The notes: a model not told the origin generated them from the letters alone. A stretch of DNA of 62,394 bases from Rhodanobacter sp. A1T4 (GCF_014207185.1 NZ_JACHCP010000015.1:1-62394); one strand, 5' to 3'; shown: positions 37,826 through 47,050, numbered from the stretch's first letter. A program made the numbers and translations.

Positions 37826-38464
37826 ATGGCCCGCATGTTTTCACTGCAGACGATTTTCGGCAAAGGCGACAAGTTCTATGGCCTGCTTGAACAGAGCGCC
37901 GCCACCGTCTGCGAGAGCGCCAAAGCCTTGCACGAGTTGCTCAGCAAGCCCGGTCAGGGTTCGGTCATGGCGGCCTTCACGGCCACCCGCGCCCGCGAAA
38001 AGGCGTTGGCCGGACAGATCAGCGAAGGCCTGGTCAATACCTTCGTCACCGCGCTGGACCGCGAGGATATCGAGGCGCTGAACTCGGCGCTGTACAAGAT
38101 TCCCAAGACCATCGAGAAATTTGCCGAGCGTTACGAGATTGTTTCCAATCGCCTGGTTGGTGTGAACTTTGCCCAGCGCGCGCTGGTGTTGGAGCGTTCC
38201 AGCCAGGTGGTCGAGGAGATGATCGGCGAGCTGCGCCGCGGCCTGCGCATCGACCCGGTCAAGAAACTGCAGGACCGCCTGCAGGCGCTGGAGTCCGAGG
38301 GCGACCGCATGCTGCTCGATCCCTATCGCACCTTGTACGTTGAAGGTGGTGATGCCATGCGTGCGATGCTGGCGAAGGATCTGTTCGAGCTGATCGAGAA
38401 GGCGATCGACAAATGCCGCGATGTCGGCAACATCGTCTACTCGATTGTGCTCAAGAATTCCTGA
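37826..38464 (+). CDS. PhoU-like DUF47 protein (Pit partner)
   Basis: This 212-residue helical protein of the DUF47/TIGR00153 family is distantly like PhoU. Typical stretches are FSLQTIFGKGDKFYGLLEQ at the start and KAIDKCRDVGNIVYSIVLKN at the end. ATG at 37835 is an equally plausible start. The family usually pairs with Pit transporters, as here (pit is 96 bases downstream), and probably controls their activity. Confidence 0.88.
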   Translation: MARMFSLQTIFGKGDKFYGLLEQSAATVCESAKALHELLSKPGQGSVMAAFTATRAREKALAGQISEGLVNTFVTALDREDIEALNSALYKIPKTIEKFAERYEIVSNRLVGVNFAQRALVLERSSQVVEEMIGELRRGLRIDPVKKLQDRLQALESEGDRMLLDPYRTLYVEGGDAMRAMLAKDLFELIEKAIDKCRDVGNIVYSIVLKNS

Positions 38465-38560
38465 GGACGGCGCGGTGATCCTCAGCATCTTTAGAAGAGC
38501 GCGCCATTCGATCGTGATCTCGTCGCTCAGTCGCAAGCGACGTATTGCCGGAGATCAGGA

Positions 38561-39679
38561 ATGAGTCTCGGCCTGGTCGTCGCCGAGGTGCTGATCGCCC
38601 TGGCTTTCACCTATATCAATGGTTTTCACGACACCGCCAATTCCATCGCCACCGTGGTTGCCACCAAGGTGCTCTCGCCGGGTCAGGCTGTGCTGCTGGC
38701 GGCCGTCACCAACCTGCTTGGCGCGATGCTCGGTACCGCCGTGGCGGCCACCATCGCGTCGGGGTTGATCAATGCCGGTGTGGTCGACGTCGGCCCGCAA
38801 CTGGTGATCTGTGCACTATTGGCGGCCATCGTCTGGAACTTGATCACCTGGTGGCTTGGCCTGCCGTCCAGCTCCAGTCATGCGCTGGTCGGTGCGCTGG
38901 TCGGCGCCGCACTGGCCGCGTCGGACAACGACTTCGGCTCGGTGATCTGGGCACAGGGCAACCTGATTACCGGGCACGGCGTGATTCCCAAGGTGATCAT
39001 TCCAATGGTGCTGTCGCCACTGGCTGGTTTCATCGTCGCGTTCGTTCTGATGGGCGCGCTGTACGCGCTGCTGGCCTGGTTCGCCAACCGGCACAACTGG
39101 CTGCACCGATTCGGCCGCACGCCCTTCGTCAACAGTTTTTTCGGCAAGGCGCAGATCGTGTCAGCGACCGCGATGGGCGTGGCACACGGCATGAACGACG
39201 CGCAGAAAAGCATGGGTATCATCGCGCTGGCACTGGCCGGCGGCACCGCGGCACATCAGTTCGATCAGCTGCCGCAATGGCTGGGTTTTCTGAAAATTGC
39301 CGAGAACACCGCGGGCGGTTTCGCTATCCCGATCTGGGTGAAAGTGGTCTGCGCGCTGACCATGGCTGCGGGCACTGCTGGTGGTGGCTGGCGCATCATC
39401 AAGACGCTGGGTCACAAGATGGTCAAGCTGCATCCGATCAATGGTTTCGCCGCCGAAACCAGTTCGGCGGCGGTGATCCTCACCGCATCGATGTTCGGCA
39501 TTCCGGTGTCGACCACGCACAACGTATCGGCATCGATCATGGGTGTCGGTGCGGCCAAGCGCTTCAGTGCGATCCGCTGGTCGGTGGTCGAGCGCATGGT
39601 CTGGGCATGGATACTCACCTTGCCGGTGACCGCGCTGCTCGCCTACGGTTTTGTCAAAGCCGTGAAGATGTTCTTGTAG
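38561..39679 (+). CDS. pit: Inorganic phosphate transporter Pit
   Basis: This 372-residue low-affinity phosphate:cation symporter has both PHO4 signature repeats: TYINGFHDTANSIATVVATK near residue 17 and VAHGMNDAQKSMG in the second half. Ten or so membrane segments are visible. It follows its DUF47 partner. With the Ugp-like and phosphatase genes further on, this window holds several phosphate acquisition functions, but no PhoB box was identified. Confidence 0.94.
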   Translation: MSLGLVVAEVLIALAFTYINGFHDTANSIATVVATKVLSPGQAVLLAAVTNLLGAMLGTAVAATIASGLINAGVVDVGPQLVICALLAAIVWNLITWWLGLPSSSSHALVGALVGAALAASDNDFGSVIWAQGNLITGHGVIPKVIIPMVLSPLAGFIVAFVLMGALYALLAWFANRHNWLHRFGRTPFVNSFFGKAQIVSATAMGVAHGMNDAQKSMGIIALALAGGTAAHQFDQLPQWLGFLKIAENTAGGFAIPIWVKVVCALTMAAGTAGGGWRIIKTLGHKMVKLHPINGFAAETSSAAVILTASMFGIPVSTTHNVSASIMGVGAAKRFSAIRWSVVERMVWAWILTLPVTALLAYGFVKAVKMFL

Positions 39680-39700
39680 AAGACAATCGGCCAAGCAGCG

Positions 39701-40105
39701 TTACAGCGCGTTTTCGGTCGCGTTGATGATCTGCTCCAGCTGATCACCGAGCGTACCCAGTTCGCCAATCAACCGCTGCAGTTCGTTGCGGTCGAGAAAT
39801 TCATATGGCCGGTTTTCGCACAGGTGCAGGTACGGTGCGCCATCCAGGTCGGCTACGGCCAGAAAACCGGTGCGCTGCTGCCAGTTGAAGCGCAGGCAGC
39901 GGCTCGGATCCGTACCGGCCAGCGGGCCGATCGGTGTCGATATGCGCAAATAGCGCCGCTCGGCTTCGTCTTCGAGTTCCGCCAGATAAATGCCCTGATG
40001 GCGATCCTCCGACAGCTCCAGATCGAAACTGATCAGATACGGATCGTTGTGGCGCAGCGCGTGCTGGCTGCCGATATGTGATCTCACGGCTTCGAAGTGG
40101 CGCAT
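39701..40105 (-). CDS. Conserved small acidic protein, unknown function
   Basis: The start at 40105 (preceded by GGAAG) gives 134 residues. The sequence is soluble and acidic with no signal peptide, alternating beta strands (YLISFDLELSEDRHQGIYLA, LRFNWQQRTGFLAVADLD) and a C-terminal helix. The pattern recalls YbjN- or type III chaperone-like folds, but I do not recognise a family and give no function. It is convergent with pit. Confidence 0.6.
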   Translation of the reverse strand: MRHFEAVRSHIGSQHALRHNDPYLISFDLELSEDRHQGIYLAELEDEAERRYLRISTPIGPLAGTDPSRCLRFNWQQRTGFLAVADLDGAPYLHLCENRPYEFLDRNELQRLIGELGTLGDQLEQIINATENAL

Positions 40106-40232
40106 GGTGCGACTTCCTTCGCTTGCGTTGGGCGCTCTACTTTGCCACGACCATGCGTTAACGTCGCGTTGGCAGCGGTCCGTGCTGTCGCGTAGTGTGT
40201 CGTGCGGCGCACCTTGGCTGAGAGCAGGGCTG

Positions 40233-40580
40233 ATGAATTCGATCATCGACGAAAAGCATGCACGCGTTTACGCGGCGATCGCAGCGATTCCCTATGGACG
40301 CGTTGCGAGCTATGGGGCGATTGCGGCACGCGCCGGGTTGCCGGGCAGGGCGCGTCTGGTCGGGAGGCTGTTGGGTGAGGTTCCTGAGGGGATGGTGTTG
40401 CCCTGGTACCGGGTGCTACGGGCCAGTGGGCATATCGCGATGCCGGTGGGGAGCCGTGGGTTCCGCGAACAATCCCGGCTATTGCGGGCTGAAGGCGTTG
40501 AGGTGAAGAACGGGCGTGTGGCGCTGGCGGTGTTTGGGTTGGATGGGGATTTGGATCGGGAGTTGTGGGGGATGCCGTAG
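40233..40580 (+). CDS. Alkyltransferase-like protein (ATL)
   Basis: This 115-residue protein of the MGMT C-terminal fold has IPYGRVASYGAIAARAG and LPWYRVLRASGHIAMP. The active-site Cys-His of true methyltransferases (PCHRV) is replaced by PWYRV, so it cannot accept alkyl groups and should instead flip O6-alkylguanine and hand it to nucleotide excision repair. The ATG at 40233 follows a GCAGGG. The frame extends upstream but opposes the neighbouring gene. Confidence 0.88.
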   Translation: MNSIIDEKHARVYAAIAAIPYGRVASYGAIAARAGLPGRARLVGRLLGEVPEGMVLPWYRVLRASGHIAMPVGSRGFREQSRLLRAEGVEVKNGRVALAVFGLDGDLDRELWGMP

Positions 40581-40590
40581 GCTTCAGCCT

Positions 40591-40611
40591 CCTCTCCCCT
40601 GCGGGGAGAGG
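40591..40611. repeat. REP-like palindrome
   Basis: CCTCTCCCC-TGC-GGGGAGAGG, a perfect 9-bp stem with a 3-base loop, followed by GATTGAGGTGAGAGG. This is the common form of short intergenic palindromes in Xanthomonadales. It lies 11 bases after the ATL stop and could also slow transcription. Confidence 0.6.
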
Positions 40612-40779
40612 ATTGAGGTGAGAGGTTGGGTGCTCGCGGGATTGCTGTTTTTTTGTCGCTTGAAGTGATGGACGCCCGTGATCTTCGGCGATAACCGCAA
40701 CGACTTCGGTAACGTGCTCGCCTGCCGCGGGCTTTCGTTCGCCACCGGCGGCCGAGTCACTTTTCTCTTGCGTGCCCGA

Positions 40780-41034
40780 AAGCAAGTCTATGTATACAAA
40801 GTTTTGGTAAATAGCGCCGCCGGAAAGCGTCTTTCCGGATGTTTTAGTTAGAACCCAAGAGACATAACAGCTGATCAGCGCGGGCCTTGGATCGCTGGCG
40901 ATCATGTCGAGCAAGTGATATGTCGCCTCCGGTTGGCTCGAAAAAGGATTGCATATAGTTACGCCCAACAAGCAGGCGGGTAGCGACACGTTGGCGACCC
41001 TTTCACTTCCGGTGAAGCGGAGAAGATCACGCAC
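40780..41034 (-). pseudogene. Decayed protein-coding remnant
   Basis: From a GTG at 41034 a frame reads VRDLLRFTGSERVANVSLP and continues through LLGVTICNPFSSQPEATYH and SCYVSWVLTKTSGKTLSGG. It looks like real protein with secondary-structure periodicity. Its end runs without a stop into the intergenic repeat and then across the ATL gene to 40243, so the natural C-terminus seems to be lost; I give the boundary at 40780 as an estimate. There is no family assignment. Confidence 0.3.
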
Positions 41035-41485
41035 TTCCTGCTGGTCCCGTATTTCCGGGCCTACACACGCCTTTCACTGCTTACCGCAAGGAGCTCATGG
41101 GTACACACCATCTGATTAGGATGACTTGGAACCAAAGGGGCATGAGGACGAGCGACAAGTTGGCAATTCGCGAGGTGTATTACTCAGCCAGAACCACGTC
41201 CAATCGCTTCGCGGGAGTGCCACATTAGATCTTGCTCTATGCGTTCTGTAATTTACCCTTGTCCATCTGCAGCTTTCAATCGAAGCGCTTCGGCGCGATC
41301 CCCAGCCCGTCAATGACAGGAGCAAATTTACAGCCAAGCGAGTGCGGTGCTGGGGAGGAGCATGTCACAGAGCGCACGGGGCGGCACCTATCTGGCATTT
41401 CCGGACAGGGCGCGAGCACGCGTCACGGTTCATCAGCCTGTCTGAGACAGGGACTCCGAGCACGTGTCACCCGGCGCGCTAGCGC

Positions 41486-43690
41486 TTATGGCGCATTCGC
41501 CAACGAGGCGACATCGTCCACGCTGAGGGCGCCGTGATAAATGCGGAAGTCATCGATCTTGCCGTTGAAGTAAGGGTCACTGCTGTATTGGGAACGCCCG
41601 ATCCAGTTTTGGTTCGAATCCCAAATCCGGAACGGAGCGAGGAACATGTCGGTATTTGAGCCCACCGCGAGGCCATTCACGTACAGCGTGCCGACGCTGC
41701 CGGACAGCGTCACCGCGACATGGACCCAGGTCCCGATTGGCAGTGCAGCGTTGCCGTTGATGCTCCGCTCACCACTGACTCCGGTAATGGTCATGGAAAA
41801 GCAGGTCACGCCACTGCTCGCGCATGGCGTGAGCATCAGGTAGCGATCGGTGCCCGCGCCAAAATCGAATACGCGCTCCGAATTTCTGGAGGCGTTCCAG
41901 AACACCCACACGGAAACCGTGAAGTCCGCGACATCGTCCATGAGCTGGTTGGGTAGGGCGACATATCCGTTGCTGCCATTCAACGAAAGCGCGTTGCCTT
42001 GTTTGCCAGCGACCCAGGTAGCGCCGCCATTGAGCGTGCCCGCGTGGCCGTTGCTGCTGGCATCTGCCGCGCTCGTGCCAATCGTGTTGTTGAATGGCAG
42101 ATGCGTATGCAAGTGTGTGCCCGTCAGCACGGCTGTCTCGTTGGACGGCGCACTTTCACCGTGAGGGGTGTTGGCCGTGACGATGTAATACCAGGTGCCA
42201 GGGGCTGGTGGGGTATCGGTATAGGTGAGCAAATCCGTGATGCCGCTTGCGACTGTTGTATATGGCCCGCCCGCCTGCGCGGAGCGCTTGACGGTGTAGT
42301 CGATGGCATAGACACCGCCCCACCAGGACAACACGACAGCGCCCGCGCTGATGTAACCAGAAAGTCCGCTCGGTGCTGCGCCGGTGGGAATCGCGTCCAG
42401 CGTGTAGGCCAGGGTGCCGTAACCAATAAAGTCCCAGTCGCCCCCTTCAGGTTGAATGGCGAGTGCCTTCTTGGTGGAGTACGGCGCGGCAAGCCCCTTG
42501 CGGTTGACGTAATGGTTGTAGATAAGAGCCCAGCATGGCGTCGCGTCGCCTTGCTTCAGGATTGAGAATGTGTTCCAGGTGTAGACACCGTTCTGGTAGG
42601 GCACATACGGAACGGTGTAGTAAGTGGTCCCCGATGCAATAACGTTTGCCTTGGCGGAATACTCTGTCCCGGCCAGGAAACGGTTGTTGTCGTAGCCGTA
42701 AAGGTCCACGCCCTGATGCCAGGCCATTTCGCACACTACGGCCATAGCCGCTATGCCGTCCATGGTGTGGGGTTGGTCGCGGCCGGATTCCTGCCACTGG
42801 CACAGATAACCTGGATGCATGTAGTACGCGGCACGCATGACACAGCCATTGCCATTGCCCGTCTTGAAATAGCCAACAGCTTCGTCAAACAGTACCCGGT
42901 CGTCGCACAGGATGCCGATGGCCATGATGGCGGCCATGTTGAAGAGATACCAGTTGGCATTGATCTGCAGTGGGCTGCGACCACCGTGATTGCTCAGCAA
43001 GTCATGCGAAATCGGATAGAAGATGGTGCGTAACATGTTCTTGACTGAGGCTAAATTGCCGTCAGTGAAGCCGCTATAGTCGCGCAGCATTTCCGCGATA
43101 TTGGCAAGCTCGAAGCCTTGGGGGCCGGAGACCAGCGCGCGGTCTCTGCCTTGGATCGAGGTCAGGGTGGAGGCCCAGCCGTTGAGCATGCTCGTGGCTT
43201 TGGCGGCATATGTCGCGTCGCCCGTAATCTTCCACCGCAACGCCATACCGTACATCGCAGCGCACTCGTTATAGAGCCTCGAAAAATTCTGCGTCACATC
43301 GCGACCACGATAAATTGTGGACACAGGGGCGGAGCTATACGAAAGCGTTGCCTTGGGGCTGGCGACTAGCAAATCCCAACTACCGACCCAGGGTGACCTG
43401 ATGTGTTTCTGCGCCATCCGAACAAAATCGGCCTGCGTATGCATCAGACCGGGATGCGCAAATGCGCTGGGAACGTTGCTGCTTATCGTCCCGAGCTGCG
43501 AAGCGAATGTGCGGCCAGTGCAGGCCATGAGTGCCAGGGAGCCCAAGCCAAACAGAAAGCCACGACGCGACAAGTCGGCGTCGATCAAGCCATGGTCCAA
43601 TGCTGGTTCGTGTTCGGAGGCTGTGGGTGGGAATTGCTCAACGCGTGTGCACGCTTTGTGCGATTTCAATTTTTTCACCAGGGACTCCAT
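41486..43690 (-). CDS. Exported alginate-lyase-like protein with LamG domain
   Basis: This 734-residue protein has an N-terminal Tat-type signal (SRRGFLFGLGSLALMAC, residues 41-57); the Cys after LMA also makes a lipobox-like site. An alginate-lyase-type (alpha/alpha toroid) domain spans about residues 70-430, with GGRSPLQINANWYLFNMAAI and MDGIAAMAVVCEMAWHQGVD. A fibronectin-like stretch follows at about 435-520, then a LamG/concanavalin-like domain to the end (DFTVSVWVFWNASRN, GKIDDFRIYHGAL). It probably cleaves an acidic polysaccharide outside the cytoplasm; the exact substrate is not shown. It lies downstream of the pectinesterase fusion, separated by a terminator. Confidence 0.75.
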   Translation of the reverse strand: MESLVKKLKSHKACTRVEQFPPTASEHEPALDHGLIDADLSRRGFLFGLGSLALMACTGRTFASQLGTISSNVPSAFAHPGLMHTQADFVRMAQKHIRSPWVGSWDLLVASPKATLSYSSAPVSTIYRGRDVTQNFSRLYNECAAMYGMALRWKITGDATYAAKATSMLNGWASTLTSIQGRDRALVSGPQGFELANIAEMLRDYSGFTDGNLASVKNMLRTIFYPISHDLLSNHGGRSPLQINANWYLFNMAAIMAIGILCDDRVLFDEAVGYFKTGNGNGCVMRAAYYMHPGYLCQWQESGRDQPHTMDGIAAMAVVCEMAWHQGVDLYGYDNNRFLAGTEYSAKANVIASGTTYYTVPYVPYQNGVYTWNTFSILKQGDATPCWALIYNHYVNRKGLAAPYSTKKALAIQPEGGDWDFIGYGTLAYTLDAIPTGAAPSGLSGYISAGAVVLSWWGGVYAIDYTVKRSAQAGGPYTTVASGITDLLTYTDTPPAPGTWYYIVTANTPHGESAPSNETAVLTGTHLHTHLPFNNTIGTSAADASSNGHAGTLNGGATWVAGKQGNALSLNGSNGYVALPNQLMDDVADFTVSVWVFWNASRNSERVFDFGAGTDRYLMLTPCASSGVTCFSMTITGVSGERSINGNAALPIGTWVHVAVTLSGSVGTLYVNGLAVGSNTDMFLAPFRIWDSNQNWIGRSQYSSDPYFNGKIDDFRIYHGALSVDDVASLANAP

Positions 43691-43704
43691 CCAGAAGTGA
43701 CTAC

Positions 43705-43742
43705 CATTAAAAGAAGGCTCCTATCATTTAGTGATAGGAGCC
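43705..43742 (-). terminator. Intrinsic terminator after the pectinesterase fusion
   Basis: A perfect 11-bp stem GGCTCCTATCA/TGATAGGAGCC with a 5-base loop (43716-43742) is followed on the minus strand by TTCTTTTAA. It should end the transcript of the gene at 43792-46836 before the alginate-lyase-like gene, so the two are probably separate units. Confidence 0.82.
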
Positions 43743-43791
43743 GAGTTGGATCAGGTTGTATGCGGAGAACGTCTACGTGACTGTTAGTGCT

Positions 43792-46700
43792 TTATTGATT
43801 AGTGGTAAACGACGTGATCATTATCGGACTCCAATAGCCGTTATAGGCCTGTAGCGATAACCAGTACGTAGTGTTGGGCTGCAAGTTGGTTACGGTCCAA
43901 CTGCTGGTGGTGAACCCTTGGTTGGTACCGGCGATCGCATTGCCGGCATAGGCATCGGCCTGGCTCGCATACAGCGCGCCATAGACGCCAGCATGAGCAA
44001 CCGTACCGCCGAATACGGGCTGGATGCCTTGGTCCTTGATGCTGAAATTCACTGTCGCCGAGTTGGAAGTTGGCGTTACCTGGACGTCGGTTGGTGCGCT
44101 CGGATCGTGGGATACCGGTGTCACTGAACTCGAAATCGACGGGCCGCTACTGCCCTGCGCGTTGAACTCCATCACCGTAATTTTCGCCGGTACGCCGTTA
44201 GCCAGACCATCGATATAGCTGGTGGAAGCGGAGGGTGGCAGGCTGACCGGCCCGAACGTGTTGCCGTCCTGCGTGGCGGTGAGCGTGTAGCCCTGCTCGA
44301 CCGGGTTGGCGGGCTGACCGGCCCAGGTCACCTGGATATTGCCGTTGCCGCCGGTGGTGGCCGTGATGATCGGGGCGTTGGGTACGCCGACGGCGGGCGT
44401 GGGAACGGGCAGTGTCTGGTTGGTATTGCCGCCGTAAGTGACGGAGGTCGGTGTCCAGCTATCGCTACCGGCCAGATAGACGTTGGGCGCCAGTGCCGCG
44501 GCTTGCGACGAAGTGAGCGGCACATTGCTCTGCGGCGAGGTGCTTTCGCGTTGGCTGAGATCGAAGGTCGTCCAGGTGCTGTTGGCGCCGGGGTAATACG
44601 AGTCGTACTCGCGATACGTCGAGGTGGGCAGGTTGTTGGTACCGCCTTGCGAAACCGGTAGCGGAATGAATTCGATCCAGCCTTGCTTTACAACTTCCGG
44701 ACCCATCTTGGTATTGAGGAAGTAAGTGGTGGCGTAGGCTCCCCATGGACGACCCAACCAGACATTGGTCATGTACGGGCTGTCGAACAGCAGTTGCGAG
44801 TTGGTGAACACGAAACCACTGTCTTCGCTCGCGCTCGCACGGTTCTGCGCAGTGATGGTCGCTTCGCCGTTAAGGTCGCCATGCACCTTGGTCTTGATCA
44901 GGCAGTTGTCGAACACCACCTTGCCATTACCGAAGATGTAGTCGACGTAGCCTTCGATATAGCTGTTATTGAAGTAGGCGCGGCTGTCGTTACCGAGATA
45001 GAGCGTGTCCTGGCCACCCAGCAGCAGCACCGCGCGGAACACGGCGCGATCGCCCAGCGAGAACAAGGCTACGGCCTGTCCATTGTTCTGGAAATTGGGT
45101 GACTCGTAGTCGGCGGTGTTCTGGATGGTCAGGTTACTGGCGTAGAAATTGGCGCCGCTGGCTTTGACGGTGTAGCTGGTGCTGGTGGTCAGTGTATTGC
45201 CAAGGGCATCGACCTTGCCTGAGTAGTCGTCGTTGGTGATCACCACCTGGGAAGCATCGCTGCCTGTACCTACCAGCTCCACGTTGGGTTGGGTAATGTT
45301 GACCTTTTCGTGATACGTACCGGGACGGATCTGGATCATGCCGCCAGCGGCAGGCATGGCAGCCAGCGCGGCATTGATGGTGGTATAGCTGCCACTGCCG
45401 TCGGCGGCGACCACCAGCGCAGGCTGCTGGAGGTGGATGACCTCGTTGCAAGAGCCAGTGGTGGAGCCTGTGCAGCTTGTATTTGCGTTACTGGGACGCT
45501 GGCCAGGAAACCCCGAGAGGTACTGCACCGCTGCTTCCGCACGGTCAGTGATGATGAAACCGAAGTTGGCGTAATCGTGCCAGAACTCGGTGAACGGACG
45601 ATGGTCAGTGCAACCAATACCCCCGCGGTTGAACTCCGTCGTACTGGCATTGCCGCATTCGTTGGCGTTCATCGGAGGTACGACAGGACCGCAGAAGCCG
45701 CCCTCCCAATAGGTGCCCTCGCTACCGCTGAGGTTGGCGTTGCTCGCGCTCGGTTGGGCCACCGTGCATAGCGATTCGGGAATGTAGGCACCGATATTCC
45801 GACCAGCCTGCCATAGGATCGTAAACATATCGTCTTGACCATAGTTAAGGCTGCTGCCGATGGCTTTGAGGCTGGCTTCTGGCGACAACACGTTGTTGTT
45901 GCCCTCATTCCAATTGATCCAGTTGCTGTAATCGTTTATGGCCCAATCGTTGGCACCGCCGCCGTCCTGGTTCGCCGCTACATTGGATGTATAGACCGGC
46001 ATCACATACAACTGGGCAAGGCTCGATTCCGTCAGCGTGCCGCCATAACTTGTCTGGTAGTAATTAGCGGTCTTTTGATAGAAGTCTTCCGGCCCGTTGA
46101 ACAGCACCGTCTGGAACTTGAGTACGACATGCCTGGCCACCCATAAACCGTATTGATTGCCAGCGGCCACATCACGGGCGACTTGTGCCGCCACATCCCT
46201 CACGTTTTGGTATTCGCGTAGATCAAGGAATACCAGGCCCTCGTAGCTGTCGTTGTACAGTGCCTGGAAAGCGTCCTCGAGCGAGTCGGGAAACATGGCA
46301 GCCGTGCTGCTGTCGTAACAGAAGGGATGAGCGTCGGTCTTGCCGTAGCCGTCCGCGCCGGTACACATCCGCGAGGTGGTAATGTCGGACCATGAGGGCG
46401 TTTCCAAGTCAGCGGCGCCGCCTTCCCGTGCCCAGCGATAAATGTCCGAGTATTCCGGACGATTGACCATGCGCTGCAGAGTTTTATCGTGCATCAGGTA
46501 GGGCACATGGTCGCTGCTTTCGTAAACGTCCAGTTCGAGACTTTCAATGCCGTAGTTCATGGTATTGACTGCGGACTCGACGGTATTTTCCGGATGATTC
46601 TCGTCCACCACGCCCCGATGCGCGGCCACAATCACCGGAGCTTTGTCGTAGGCCGAGAGGTTGTTTGCACCGCCTGGCAAACGAAATTGCAGAAGGCCGA

Positions 46701-46836
46701 TGAGGGTCGTCCGGGTATTGCTGTCAATCACGTTGTAATACTGGGCATGCGCGGGAATCGCCAGGCTCGCTGCCATAACGGCTAGAGTCTGCGCTATCAA
46801 TAGCGAACTGCGTTTACGTTTGAACAAGTGCTTCAC
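43792..46836 (-). CDS. Exported GDPD-pectinesterase-FN3 fusion
   Basis: A 1014-residue protein with signal peptide (residues 1-31). Domain 1, about 65-450, is a glycerophosphodiester phosphodiesterase: AHRGVVDENHPENTVESA, ELDVYESSDH and LMHDKTLQRM hold the catalytic His, Glu, Asp and His, and ITDRAEAAVQYL closes it. Domain 2, about 470-790, is a family CE8 pectinesterase with VVAADGSGSYTTINAAL, GQAVAL, GGQDTLY (acid Asp), VDYIFGNG (nucleophile Asp) and WLGRPWG. Two fibronectin-III-like domains end it (about 820-910 and 915-1014). It should demethylate pectin outside the cytoplasm and hydrolyse a phosphodiester. The junction lies inside one uninterrupted frame. A terminator follows. Confidence 0.85.
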   Translation of the reverse strand: MKHLFKRKRSSLLIAQTLAVMAASLAIPAHAQYYNVIDSNTRTTLIGLLQFRLPGGANNLSAYDKAPVIVAAHRGVVDENHPENTVESAVNTMNYGIESLELDVYESSDHVPYLMHDKTLQRMVNRPEYSDIYRWAREGGAADLETPSWSDITTSRMCTGADGYGKTDAHPFCYDSSTAAMFPDSLEDAFQALYNDSYEGLVFLDLREYQNVRDVAAQVARDVAAGNQYGLWVARHVVLKFQTVLFNGPEDFYQKTANYYQTSYGGTLTESSLAQLYVMPVYTSNVAANQDGGGANDWAINDYSNWINWNEGNNNVLSPEASLKAIGSSLNYGQDDMFTILWQAGRNIGAYIPESLCTVAQPSASNANLSGSEGTYWEGGFCGPVVPPMNANECGNASTTEFNRGGIGCTDHRPFTEFWHDYANFGFIITDRAEAAVQYLSGFPGQRPSNANTSCTGSTTGSCNEVIHLQQPALVVAADGSGSYTTINAALAAMPAAGGMIQIRPGTYHEKVNITQPNVELVGTGSDASQVVITNDDYSGKVDALGNTLTTSTSYTVKASGANFYASNLTIQNTADYESPNFQNNGQAVALFSLGDRAVFRAVLLLGGQDTLYLGNDSRAYFNNSYIEGYVDYIFGNGKVVFDNCLIKTKVHGDLNGEATITAQNRASASEDSGFVFTNSQLLFDSPYMTNVWLGRPWGAYATTYFLNTKMGPEVVKQGWIEFIPLPVSQGGTNNLPTSTYREYDSYYPGANSTWTTFDLSQRESTSPQSNVPLTSSQAAALAPNVYLAGSDSWTPTSVTYGGNTNQTLPVPTPAVGVPNAPIITATTGGNGNIQVTWAGQPANPVEQGYTLTATQDGNTFGPVSLPPSASTSYIDGLANGVPAKITVMEFNAQGSSGPSISSSVTPVSHDPSAPTDVQVTPTSNSATVNFSIKDQGIQPVFGGTVAHAGVYGALYASQADAYAGNAIAGTNQGFTTSSWTVTNLQPNTTYWLSLQAYNGYWSPIMITSFTTNQ

Positions 46837-46981
46837 GGTAAAGACTCCAGTCAGTAGTGGGGTACTTGGGTGGGATTGCTATCAGGCATGGATGAAAAAA
46901 AGCATGCAGAAACCTGCATCGGCGCAAAGCGTCGAAGTTCAATAACGTCGGAAATCCCTGTCTTAGTGTTCTTGGGCGGCC

Positions 46982-47002
46982 CGTCTGCCCCAATGGCAGA
47001 CG
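46982..47002. promoter_or_regulatory. Inverted repeat upstream of the pectinesterase fusion
   Basis: CGTCTGCC-CCAAT-GGCAGACG, perfect 8-bp arms. It lies 146 bases before the 46836 start codon and 49 bases beyond the ROK stop. There is no T-run on either strand, so it is more like an operator than a terminator. Which regulator would bind it is unknown. Confidence 0.35.
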
Positions 47003-47050
47003 TAGTTCGAGTACGTGCTTGTGCTTAGTGCGGGAAAAACGTGGTTTGGT

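Larger units (their letters stand above)
40581..41485. other. Intergenic junction with a repeat and a decayed frame
   Basis: This 905-base gap separates the housekeeping part from the accessory region. It holds a REP-like hairpin (40591-40611), a segment near 40660-40785 that resembles intergenic repeats I know from Xanthomonadales (GGCCGAGTCACTTTTCTC type), and a partly gene-like minus-strand frame (to 41034). The rest, 41035-41485, shows nothing I can name. Confidence 0.45.

Noticed and set aside
41120..41226. A short plus-strand frame reading MTWNQRGMRTSDKLAIRE
   Set aside because: About 34 codons, no ribosome-binding site, no recognisable family; not distinguishable from chance in a decayed region.
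41612..41623. GGTTCGAATCCC, which looks like the T-arm of a tRNA
   Set aside because: It lies inside the LamG domain codons of the alginate-lyase-like gene and no acceptor stem, D-arm or anticodon arm can be drawn around it.
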